Below are positions 1 through 5,852 of a DNA stretch of 8,614 nt, in pieces. The stretch lies in NCBI GenBank assembly GCA_009927065.1, contig RFNU01000228.1, positions 1 to 8,614 on the forward strand, in the 5' to 3' direction. This DNA is from a bacterium. GTDB taxonomy: Bacteria > Pseudomonadota > Gammaproteobacteria > Berkiellales > Berkiellaceae. The position numbers were made by a program, and so were the translations under genes. Positions within the stretch are counted from its first letter, which is position 1, and each line of letters starts with the position of its first letter. The notes below the pieces were generated by a model. The model searched no databases, was not told the DNA's origin, and saw only the letters and a program-made list of their open reading frames with translations.

Positions 1-13
1 CATTCTTTTATTT

Positions 14-42
14 TTGGCGGCAAATCTTTGAAAACATTTAAT
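14..42 (+). promoter_or_regulatory. Possible sigma-70 promoter of hemA
   Basis: A -35-like TTGGCG (14-19) and a -10-like TTTAAT (37-42, five of six consensus bases) are separated by 17 bases. The predicted transcript would start near 49 and already include the hemA ribosome binding site at 55-61. The -35 hexamer matches consensus at only four positions, but the same TTGGCG recurs in the yqgE promoter at 5781. The region upstream is outside the window, so a more distal promoter is possible. Confidence 0.35.
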
Positions 43-67
43 ATTGTATGAAATAAGAAGGATGCTT

Positions 68-1243
68 ATGAGTCTAATCATGGTCGGTATGAGCCATAAA
101 AAAACGCCATTAGATATTCGTCAAAAATTTTATTTGCATGACCCTACTATTTTGGACGCTTTACACTGGTTTACTCTTCATCATCCTCAATCAAATATCA
201 TTATCCTTTCTACCTGTAATCGTATTGAGCTTTATGCTTATAAAATCAATAAAGAATATCTTTATTCATGGTGGGCAAATGCTTGCGGTGCAGACTTGTC
301 CATCCTGAAAACACATAGCTATAGCTACGAGAATCTCGAATTAATACGACATCTTTATGAAGTTGCTTGTGGATTACAATCAATGGTTATAGGTGAACAT
401 CAAATTTTAGGGCAGTTGAAGCATGCCTACTCACTGGCTCAAAGCGTTAAATGTTTAAAAAATCCTTTTAACCGTCTTTTTGAGCATTGCTTCTTTACAG
501 CAAAATCAATACGAGCTAGCTTTATGCAAGAGTTGATAGTCCCTTCTTTAGAACAAAGGGTCATCACGATTATTCAACGACGTCAACCTAAAAATATTTT
601 ATTAATAGGTGCAGGACAAACAATGCATCTTGTTTTAAAAAAACTAGAACACCTCAATCATCCTTCCATTACCTTATGCAATAGAACTGATGTCAAAGCG
701 GCAACACTTGCAGATATTTATCAATGTCGCTATAGATCTTATGATCAGTTAAAAAGTGCAATTGCCGAAAGTGATTGCATTGTTATTGCCACATCCAGTC
801 ACACACCTTTACTAACATCCGAAGACTTTAGGGATGCGCTCTCTCGTACAATTATTGATTTGTCTGTCCCGGCTAACACATGTCATTCATTGTTAGAGCG
901 TAAAGAAATCGAACTTATCAGAATAGATGCTCTACAACATCATGAAAATGAGGATATGATTAAACATTCCATCATATTAAAGAAAGCCCATCAGGCCCTC
1001 ACTCAGGCGATCGAACGTTTTAACCATTGGTTAGCTACTCATAGCAAAAGAGAAGAGGTTAAAATCTATAGAAATACAATGCAGCTTGAACAAAAAAAGC
1101 TTGAATTAGCTGCATTAAAGAAGCTGAGTGAAGGGGAAGACCCAGCTTTAGTGCTTAAAGAATTTAGCTATAAATTGACACAAAAACTCTTGCATCAACC
1201 ATCATTAGCATTAAAAGAATGTGAACTACCCGCCCATGAATGA
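68..1243 (+). CDS. hemA: Glutamyl-tRNA reductase (HemA)
   Basis: HemA reduces glutamyl-tRNA(Glu) with NADPH to glutamate-1-semialdehyde, the first committed step of C5-pathway tetrapyrrole (heme) synthesis in the cytoplasm. I choose ATG 68 because AAGAAGG (55-61) lies six bases upstream and because it puts the catalytic cysteine of STCNRIELY at residue 50, the family position; TTG 44 and ATG 62 are in frame but worse. The protein is then 391 residues, a little shorter than the usual 410-420. The N-terminal catalytic domain has GMSHKKTPLDIR and GLQSMVIGEHQILGQ (about 102-116), the NADPH domain has ILLIGAGQTM (177-186) and LCNRT, and the C-terminal dimerisation end has KLLHQPSLALK. Oddities: the usual T-x-IG...VS stretch after AKSIR is replaced by unrelated sequence, and the glycine-rich loop reads GAGQTM, lacking its third glycine. 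The gene is followed by an opposite-strand toxin-antitoxin island rather than prfA. Family assignment is secure. Confidence 0.95.
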   Translation: MSLIMVGMSHKKTPLDIRQKFYLHDPTILDALHWFTLHHPQSNIIILSTCNRIELYAYKINKEYLYSWWANACGADLSILKTHSYSYENLELIRHLYEVACGLQSMVIGEHQILGQLKHAYSLAQSVKCLKNPFNRLFEHCFFTAKSIRASFMQELIVPSLEQRVITIIQRRQPKNILLIGAGQTMHLVLKKLEHLNHPSITLCNRTDVKAATLADIYQCRYRSYDQLKSAIAESDCIVIATSSHTPLLTSEDFRDALSRTIIDLSVPANTCHSLLERKEIELIRIDALQHHENEDMIKHSIILKKAHQALTQAIERFNHWLATHSKREEVKIYRNTMQLEQKKLELAALKKLSEGEDPALVLKEFSYKLTQKLLHQPSLALKECELPAHE

Positions 1244-1288
1244 GTGGCTTCCCATTAAATGACAGCAACACTGTGCTGCCGCAATATT

Positions 1289-1340
1289 AAAAAAGTACCA
1301 CTGACTGATCTTAAGTAGCTATACTCATTACAGAGTCAGT
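1289..1340 (-). terminator. Possible terminator of the toxin-antitoxin operon
   Basis: Read leftward, ACTGACT (1340-1334) pairs with AGTCAGT (1306-1300), and six T residues follow after five bases (1294-1289). The 27-base loop contains a further short AGTA/TACT pairing, so the whole could fold as a stacked hairpin. The long loop and modest GC content make it a weak candidate. It lies about 115 bases beyond the toxin stop codon. The rest of 1244-1454 holds no convincing gene; a run of seven T residues directly after the toxin stop (leftward, near 1439-1445) has no good stem before it. Confidence 0.28.
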
Positions 1341-1454
1341 AAAAATCGATGATAATAGATCTGCCCATTGGATTCATGATCGTTGATTGATTCATCATGG
1401 CAAGCAACGGTCTTTAACACGAGTTTGGCTCTTAATAAAAAAACAATAACATTC

Positions 1455-1865
1455 TTATGCATCCCAAGGATTAAAAAGTTCCAGTCCTGGAATATTAATA
1501 AAATCTTTCAGGTTGCGCGTTACAAGTTTATGATTGTGCACCAATGCGGAAGCAGCGATTAATCCATCGACAGCAGGGATAGTGCTCTTTGCACTGATAA
1601 AACCCCATTTGTCACAAATAGCACTATCTATATCAACAATTCGACCTAAAAATGCTTGGGGTAAATGCATCTCAAGCCAATTCGTAATAAATTGCCGCTT
1701 TTTAGAATCAGGCAGCTTTTCTACACCCTTACGAATTTCACCTAATGTTAGAACGCTTAAAAAAAACATACTCATATTTAATGATTTAAACCAAGCTACA
1801 ACATTAGGATGGGGCTCTGCTTTAATAATTTCGGAAATAACATTCGTATCCAAAAGATAACTCAT
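1455..1865 (-). CDS. vapC: PIN-domain ribonuclease toxin (VapC/FitB-like)
   Basis: This is the toxin of a type II toxin-antitoxin pair: a small Mg2+-dependent PIN-domain ribonuclease that cuts specific RNAs (tRNA or rRNA sites in characterised members) when its antitoxin is lost. The 136 residues match the family length. Acidic active-site residues are in place: D6 in LLDTNV, E43 in LTLGEIRKG, D100 in AVDGLIAAS, and the N118/D121 region of VTRNLKDF. The sequence is intact, so the nuclease is probably functional. The gene begins inside the antitoxin stop codon (ATGA overlap) and has its own strong Shine-Dalgarno AAGGAGA eight bases upstream. The RNA target cannot be read from sequence. Confidence 0.93.
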   Translation of the reverse strand: MSYLLDTNVISEIIKAEPHPNVVAWFKSLNMSMFFLSVLTLGEIRKGVEKLPDSKKRQFITNWLEMHLPQAFLGRIVDIDSAICDKWGFISAKSTIPAVDGLIAASALVHNHKLVTRNLKDFINIPGLELFNPWDA

Positions 1866-2104
1866 AAATCAATTCTCCTTCCTTCTGAACGATCTCTTGA
1901 TGGGATAGTTAGTCCGCAAAGAGGAGAATTCCTAAAATAAGCAACAATATCCTGGTCAGCATTTGTTAGCTGATTATATAACTCTATGCTTATGAGTATG
2001 ACTTCGGGTTTATTATGTTTAGAAATAATTTGAGGGGATTTTTTAGCTTGATTAACACATTCGGTTAAGCGCGCTTTTGCTTGCTGTAATTGCCAAGTTT
2101 GCAT
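1862..2104 (-). CDS. vapB: Phd/YefM-family antitoxin
   Basis: This 80-residue protein should bind and neutralise the downstream PIN toxin and, with it, repress their shared promoter. The N-terminal half (MQTWQLQQAKARLTECVNQA, then PQIISKHNKPEVILISIELY) is the typical Phd/YefM DNA-binding and dimerisation fold. The C-terminal part (FRNSPLCGL, then SRDRSEGRRIDL) resembles the toxin-wrapping tail common in antitoxins paired with PIN toxins. It is first in the operon and overlaps the toxin by four bases. No clear Shine-Dalgarno precedes its ATG; the predicted leader is only about 25 bases and AT-rich. The symbol vapB is used for its role as partner of a VapC toxin; the fold is Phd/YefM rather than the AbrB-type of some VapB proteins. 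Confidence 0.9.
   Translation of the reverse strand: MQTWQLQQAKARLTECVNQAKKSPQIISKHNKPEVILISIELYNQLTNADQDIVAYFRNSPLCGLTIPSRDRSEGRRIDL
1874..1880 (-). promoter_or_regulatory. Strong Shine-Dalgarno of the toxin gene
   Basis: The minus strand reads AAGGAGA, eight bases before the toxin ATG and inside the antitoxin coding region. It allows toxin translation to start independently of, or in addition to, coupling through the ATGA overlap. The antitoxin start has no comparable site. Confidence 0.6.
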
Positions 2105-2120
2105 AAATGTTCGTAAATAA

Positions 2121-2138
2121 ACTAGTCATACTAGTCAT
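2121..2138. repeat. Tandem ACTAGTCAT repeat, likely antitoxin operator
   Basis: Two perfect 9-base copies of ACTAGTCAT lie head to tail. Each contains the 6-base palindrome ACTAGT, so the palindrome centres are nine bases apart, close to one helical turn. The pair starts at the edge of the -10 box of the toxin-antitoxin promoter and covers the predicted transcription start near 2130, where a bound repressor would block initiation. Phd/YefM antitoxins typically bind short palindromes in this position. Operator function is inferred from placement and symmetry. Confidence 0.6.
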
Positions 2139-2165
2139 TATAGTGCTGGTTATTAATATTGTAAA
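2137..2165 (-). promoter_or_regulatory. Promoter of the toxin-antitoxin operon
   Basis: On the minus strand a -35 box TTTACA (2165-2160, five of six consensus bases) is followed after exactly 17 bases by a perfect -10 box TATAAT (2142-2137). The predicted start is near 2130, about 25 bases before the antitoxin ATG. The operator-like repeat overlaps the downstream end of the -10 box, which implies autoregulation by the antitoxin and its complex. Confidence 0.65.
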
Positions 2166-2602
2166 GGCCTGTCACTAAAGCTAAAGCATCTAGCTAACGT
2201 TAGTAAATTACTCTTGGGAAGGGCCAAGTCTCCGAGAACTCTAACTGTATAGATAACGCAGTGCGGAAATTTGATCAAAAATTTTCGGTTCATACTGTTC
2301 CATACTCCATCATGAGTCCTATCATTTTTAATCTTCTAGCAAATCACTCTAGTATTCTTGTTTTTCCAGCATGTTTTAGAAGTTTTTCATCAAAAGTGCT
2401 TGCTAATGCTGAGGAGAGCGAAAAACAAATTAACCAATCGATAAAAATATCAGCTCAAGGCCGAGAACTTGCCTGACCCACCGCTGAAAGAAGAGTATTG
2501 AATGAGCATTTTAATCAAAATATTCCAATAACATTATGAAAAATATTCATAAAATTAGAGATAATGCAATCATTTTGGCTAAAGAATCTATGGGTTTCGC
2601 CG
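2166..2602. other. Intergenic stretch without a convincing gene
   Basis: This stretch of about 440 bases separates the leftward toxin-antitoxin promoter from the rightward prfA promoter. It contains a tandem CTAAAG pair near 2175-2186, a 10-base palindrome CTAACGTTAG (2194-2203), a 5-base-pair hairpin CTTGG/CCAAG (2213-2228), and a palindrome TTTGATCAAA (2270-2279). A 71-codon rightward frame from GTG 2261 and a short leftward frame across about 2350-2455 are open, but neither has a ribosome binding site or a recognisable family. It may be the remains of a decayed gene or part of the inserted accessory segment. Confidence 0.5.
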
Positions 2603-2630
2603 TTAACATGATACACTAGCGCATTATAAT
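2603..2630 (+). promoter_or_regulatory. Promoter of the prfA operon
   Basis: TTAACA (2603-2608, five of six consensus bases) and a perfect TATAAT (2625-2630) are separated by 16 bases. The predicted start is near 2637, giving a leader of only about 18 bases before the prfA ATG, which itself lacks a clear Shine-Dalgarno. The promoter makes prfA independent of hemA transcription, as expected given the opposite-strand genes between them. Confidence 0.65.
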
Positions 2631-2654
2631 ACATCGAATAAACGTACAGCTTTT

Positions 2655-3743
2655 ATGTTATCCGCAACACTCCAAGGAAAAATTTTAAATCTCTACGAAC
2701 GTTATCAAGAAATTGAGATTTTATTAGGCTTACCTGAAACACTTAACGATCCCAAACGTTTGGAAAAACTTTCAAAAGAATATTCTGAATTACAACCATT
2801 AGTACTGTTGCATCGACAAACCCTTTCTCTTCAAGATCAAATACAAGAATCAACCGCTCTCCTTAATGAGCCTGAATTTCAAGACATAGCTCGCTGCGAA
2901 CTGAATGATCTCAAAGATCGGATTGAACAGACTTATCAAGAAATAAAACTTGCATTGATTCCCACCGATCCGCTCGATGATAAAAATATTTATTTAGAAA
3001 TTCGTGCAGGCGCAGGTGGTCAAGAGGCTTCATTATTTGCCGCTGATTTACTCCGTATGTATTTACGTTACGTTGAAAAACAACGTTGGTCTTATCAAAT
3101 CGTATCAGCCAGTGAATCTGATTTGGGTGGTTATAAAGAGATTGTTGTGAAAATCAATGGTAATGGCGTTTATTCTAAATTCAAATTTGAATCTGGTGGA
3201 CATCGTGTTCAACGCATTCCGGTAACAGAGGCACAAGGACGCATTCATACCTCTGCCTGTACAATAGCGATTCTTCCTGAAATGGATCAAATCGTTGATT
3301 TTGAGATCAACCCTTCTGATTTAAGAGTCGATACTTTTCGCGCTTCTGGAGCTGGCGGACAACATGTTAATAAAACAGACTCTGCTATTCGTATCACCCA
3401 CTTACCCACAGGTGTTGTTGTTGAATGTCAAGAAGATCGTTCTCAACATAAGAATAGAAGCAAAGCAATGTCCTTGCTCAAGAGCAAACTTTTAGCGTCT
3501 CAACGCGACAAACAACAAAAAGAACGCTCTTCACTGCGTCATGAGCTAGTAGGCAGCGGCGATCGCTCCGAACGGATCAGAACATATAACTTTCCGCAAG
3601 GAAGACTCACCGATCATCGTATTAACTTAACACTTTATAAGTTAGAAGATATTTTAGAAGGAAACTTAGAGGATGTTATTCAGCCTTTAGCGCATGAGTA
3701 TCAAGCATCTTTACTCTCAGAGCTTGAGTCGAAATCACAATGA
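2655..3743 (+). CDS. prfA: Peptide chain release factor 1 (RF1)
   Basis: RF1 recognises UAA and UAG in the ribosomal A site and triggers hydrolysis of peptidyl-tRNA. The 362 residues match the usual 360. The tripeptide anticodon motif is P-V-T (189-191, in RIPVTEAQGRIHTS), an RF1-type P-x-T, which excludes RF2. The catalytic GGQ is at 234-236 in SGAGGQHVNKTDSAIR, and Q236 is the residue methylated by PrmC, encoded by the next gene. The conserved VVECQEDRSQHKNRSKAM follows. The start fits the family N-terminus (LYERYQEIEILLG) and the short leader from the promoter at 2603-2630. The stop overlaps the prmC start (ATGA), so translation is coupled. No anomaly is visible. Confidence 0.98.
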   Translation: MLSATLQGKILNLYERYQEIEILLGLPETLNDPKRLEKLSKEYSELQPLVLLHRQTLSLQDQIQESTALLNEPEFQDIARCELNDLKDRIEQTYQEIKLALIPTDPLDDKNIYLEIRAGAGGQEASLFAADLLRMYLRYVEKQRWSYQIVSASESDLGGYKEIVVKINGNGVYSKFKFESGGHRVQRIPVTEAQGRIHTSACTIAILPEMDQIVDFEINPSDLRVDTFRASGAGGQHVNKTDSAIRITHLPTGVVVECQEDRSQHKNRSKAMSLLKSKLLASQRDKQQKERSSLRHELVGSGDRSERIRTYNFPQGRLTDHRINLTLYKLEDILEGNLEDVIQPLAHEYQASLLSELESKSQ

Positions 3744-4504
3744 ATTGGGATTGGGTAGTACAGCAACAAAAACTTTATCCTGGGTTAAAGTGGCAAGATT
3801 TGCAGCAGCTTTGGCAGCATTACAAAGGAGAAATCTTGCTTCTTAATGATGCCTGTGAAAAACTGCATCAAGGCAAACCAATAGAATATCTTTTAGGCTG
3901 TGCATCTTTTGGACCGTTAACCCTAGCGATTTGCGAACCTTTACTCATCCCTCGTCCTGAAACATGGGATTGGATTGAACAGTTTTTACCAACGGTCCAA
4001 CCCAAAAATGTTCTAGATCTTGGATGTGGCCCTGGTACATTAGGTACTGCACTTGCTTACTTTCATCCTCATCAGTCTGAATTAACTTCTGTTGATATTA
4101 ACCCTATTGCCCTAAAGCAAGCTGAAAAAAACCTTTTGGATCGACCTTTGCTTAAAAAAACTTATATTCAATCGGATTGGTTTAAGCAGATCAGTACAAA
4201 TCAAAAGTTTGATCTGATTATGAGCAATCCCCCATACTGCGCAGAAGAAGAGCGATCATGGATGGATGCTCCTGATGAAGATTATCAGGCTCTTTTTGCC
4301 GGCATGGGTGGATTAGAAGCCTATCATATTATCCTCAAAGATGTTTTTAATTATCTGAATTCAAATGGAGTTGTCATTTTTGAACATGGAGCAAGTCAAG
4401 GTGGGGCTTTAATCCAGCTGCTTCAATTCGCTAAAATCACCCATTGGACCCAATGGTATGATAAAATGGGTGCATGGAGAGCTACATCTTTTAGGAAGCC
4501 ATAA
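3740..4504 (+). CDS. prmC: Release factor glutamine N5-methyltransferase (PrmC/HemK)
   Basis: PrmC methylates the GGQ glutamine of RF1 and RF2 with S-adenosylmethionine, raising release activity. Visible motifs are GKPIEYLLG (45-53), LIPRPET (69-75), the SAM-binding loop VLDLGCGPGTLG (91-102), VDINPIAL (118-125) and the substrate-glutamine motif SNPPY (162-166, NPPY at 163-166). A C-terminal ALFAGMGGLEAY is also typical. At 254 residues it is shorter than E. coli PrmC (277), mostly because the N-terminal helical domain that grips the release factor is reduced. The usual acidic residue after PRPET is W76. It overlaps prfA by four bases (ATGA) and rsmE by one (TAATG). Assignment is secure from the NPPY motif and neighbourhood. 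Confidence 0.95.
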   Translation: MNWDWVVQQQKLYPGLKWQDLQQLWQHYKGEILLLNDACEKLHQGKPIEYLLGCASFGPLTLAICEPLLIPRPETWDWIEQFLPTVQPKNVLDLGCGPGTLGTALAYFHPHQSELTSVDINPIALKQAEKNLLDRPLLKKTYIQSDWFKQISTNQKFDLIMSNPPYCAEEERSWMDAPDEDYQALFAGMGGLEAYHIILKDVFNYLNSNGVVIFEHGASQGGALIQLLQFAKITHWTQWYDKMGAWRATSFRKP

Positions 4505-5199
4505 TGGCTCAATCATCGCCTATTTTTTTTCTTGAAAAGCTGAGTAATCAAGCAGATCTTCTTATTTTGCCAGAATCTATCACACATCATCTCAGAGTGC
4601 GTCGTGAGCTCGATATAGGATTTAAACTCACATTAAGTGATGGTACTCTTTATACAAATGCTCACATAGAAAATATCACTAAAAAAGCAGTTTATGTTCG
4701 ATGTGAACTGATACAATATGTTTCCCCCAAAACAACATCAATTCATCTGTATCAAGCGGTTTTAAAACCCGATGCTATGGCTTGGGTTTGTCAAAAAGCT
4801 ACAGAAATAGGTGTGAGTTCTATTCACCCCCTCTTGACTGAACGCTCTCAACATCATCATTGGACAGCAAAAACTCATGAGCATCTGCGGAAAATCATTG
4901 AGTCTGCAGCAACACAATCTCATCAATTACAACTCCCAGTATTAGCCCCAGTATCAACATTAGACCAAAAAGTCTGGGCTGATAAACATACTTGGTTTGT
5001 CGCTGAGTTTGGAGGCAGTCGTTGGCCAAGAAGCGCACCTAAACAACCCTTAGGGATTTTAATTGGACCCGAAGGGGGATGGAGCAAAAAAGATGTAGAA
5101 TCTTTTCCTGCTCATGTGCATAAAATAGAACTCACATCATCAATTTTACGCGCAGAAACTGCTGCGCTTGTTTGTTTAAGTCTCGCTTTTTGCACATGA
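4504..5199 (+). CDS. rsmE: 16S rRNA m3U1498 methyltransferase (RsmE)
   Basis: RsmE methylates N3 of U1498 in helix 44 of 16S rRNA on the assembled 30S subunit, using SAM. The N-terminal PUA-like RNA-binding domain spans roughly residues 1-72 and the SPOUT trefoil-knot methyltransferase domain about 78-231. Diagnostic motifs are WVCQKATEIGVSSIHPLLTE (94-113), LGILIGPEGGWSKKDVE (183-199) and the knot-closing SSILRAETAALVCL (212-225). Length is close to the usual 240. The ATG shares a base with the prmC stop and has a good Shine-Dalgarno AGGAAG (4493-4498). The stop overlaps the start of the next gene (ATGA). Its coupling to prfA and prmC is less common than the core prfA-prmC pairing and groups three translation-machinery proteins. 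Confidence 0.96.
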   Translation: MAQSSPIFFLEKLSNQADLLILPESITHHLRVRRELDIGFKLTLSDGTLYTNAHIENITKKAVYVRCELIQYVSPKTTSIHLYQAVLKPDAMAWVCQKATEIGVSSIHPLLTERSQHHHWTAKTHEHLRKIIESAATQSHQLQLPVLAPVSTLDQKVWADKHTWFVAEFGGSRWPRSAPKQPLGILIGPEGGWSKKDVESFPAHVHKIELTSSILRAETAALVCLSLAFCT

Positions 5200-5705
5200 T
5201 CTTACATTGGATTATGCATCCTTATAGCTCTAGCTTAAAACCAGGGCAATGGTTTACCTTTGAATACAAAGGAAGGATCCTCGAAGCTTATCCTATCGAA
5301 AGTCAATCATCAATGGCTCTTTGTGTTTGTGCTGAGCATTTAGAGTCTCGCTTTATCAAAGACATTTCATTGACAGGAAACCCTTGGCCTCGATGTTTTA
5401 ATGAACAGTTTATTATTATTGGTGAAAATGTGTTTTATCAAGGGATACACTGGGCTCCTTCTATCCGACCAGATCAGATGATTATTTTTGAGGCGCCTTC
5501 AACTCATCCTTTTGGCTATATTCCCTCAACTTTTCTTCATATGGGTTCAGTTTTACTTCCGCATGAAATAGCGGCGCTATCTTTTTTGGAAAACAAAGGA
5601 GTTGCCTCTCGTATTATTGACATTAGTAAAATTGGATGTATATACTCTCTTAATGATTTTATATCACGTTTTGAAACAAAACGTTACGTTCAGATACACC
5701 ATTAA
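5196..5705 (+). CDS. Unrecognised 169-residue protein, translationally coupled to rsmE
   Basis: I do not recognise the family. The start is placed at ATG 5196 because it forms an ATGA overlap with the rsmE stop, repeating the pattern of the upstream junctions; TTG 5172 and ATG 5214 are in-frame alternatives and none has a clear Shine-Dalgarno. The protein looks soluble: no signal peptide and no membrane helix. Landmarks are SLKPGQWFTFEYKGRILEAY near the N-terminus, which suggests beta strands, a cysteine pair in ALCVCAEH, NPWPRCFNEQ, a histidine/proline-rich middle (APSTHPFGYIPSTF), and a likely helical C-terminal third beginning PHEIAALSFL. Base composition resembles the neighbours, so it looks resident rather than newly acquired. 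It occupies the place gshB holds between rsmE and yqgE in E. coli, but shows no ATP-grasp features and is far too short for GshB. Confidence 0.8.
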   Translation: MILHWIMHPYSSSLKPGQWFTFEYKGRILEAYPIESQSSMALCVCAEHLESRFIKDISLTGNPWPRCFNEQFIIIGENVFYQGIHWAPSIRPDQMIIFEAPSTHPFGYIPSTFLHMGSVLLPHEIAALSFLENKGVASRIIDISKIGCIYSLNDFISRFETKRYVQIHH

Positions 5706-5780
5706 ACCTGCTATGAAGTATTGTGCTTGTTTAGGGAAGAATCTATAATTTTATGATCTTGTTTGATATTTTTCTAACTG

Positions 5781-5809
5781 TTGGCGAAGTTATACTTCTT
5801 CATTATAAT
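5781..5809 (+). promoter_or_regulatory. Promoter of yqgE-ruvX
   Basis: TTGGCG (5781-5786) and a perfect TATAAT (5804-5809) are separated by 17 bases. Transcription should start near 5816 and give a 37-base leader to the TTG start at 5853. The upstream gap 5706-5780 shows no clear terminator, so read-through from the prfA operon is possible. Confidence 0.55.
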
Positions 5810-5841
5810 TTTGATAAAATGTAGTATTTATAAAAACTATC

Positions 5842-5846
5842 AGGGG
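5842..5846 (+). promoter_or_regulatory. Shine-Dalgarno that fixes the yqgE TTG start
   Basis: AGGGG lies six bases upstream of TTG 5853, ideal spacing. No other in-frame start in the region has a comparable site, and the homology to YqgE begins immediately after this codon. Confidence 0.6.
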
Positions 5847-5852
5847 CTGGCA

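Noticed and set aside
1263..1278. Hairpin CAGCA/TGCTG downstream of hemA as a terminator
   Set aside because: The stem is only five base pairs and is followed by CCGCAATATT with no T-run on the plus strand.
1360..1425. Repeated GATTCAT-like words as a possible insertion-sequence end or attachment site
   Set aside because: The similarity covers about seven bases, is imperfect, and no transposase or integrase remnant accompanies it.
1534..1860. 108-codon plus-strand frame across the toxin gene
   Set aside because: It is the antisense shadow of the clear PIN-domain gene.
2261..2476. 71-codon rightward open frame from GTG
   Set aside because: No ribosome binding site, no recognisable motif, composition no different from the surrounding spacer; a short leftward frame across the same stretch is equally plausible, so neither is called.
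3105..3290. 61-codon minus-strand frame within prfA
   Set aside because: It is antisense to the most conserved part of RF1, with no supporting signals.
2655..3743. RF2 (prfB) instead of RF1
   Set aside because: The recognition tripeptide is P-V-T rather than the RF2 S-P-F, there is no programmed frameshift, and prmC follows.
5781..5852. N-terminal membrane segment on YqgE
   Set aside because: The hydrophobic translation comes from AT-rich promoter and leader DNA; the Shine-Dalgarno and family homology both place the start at 5853.
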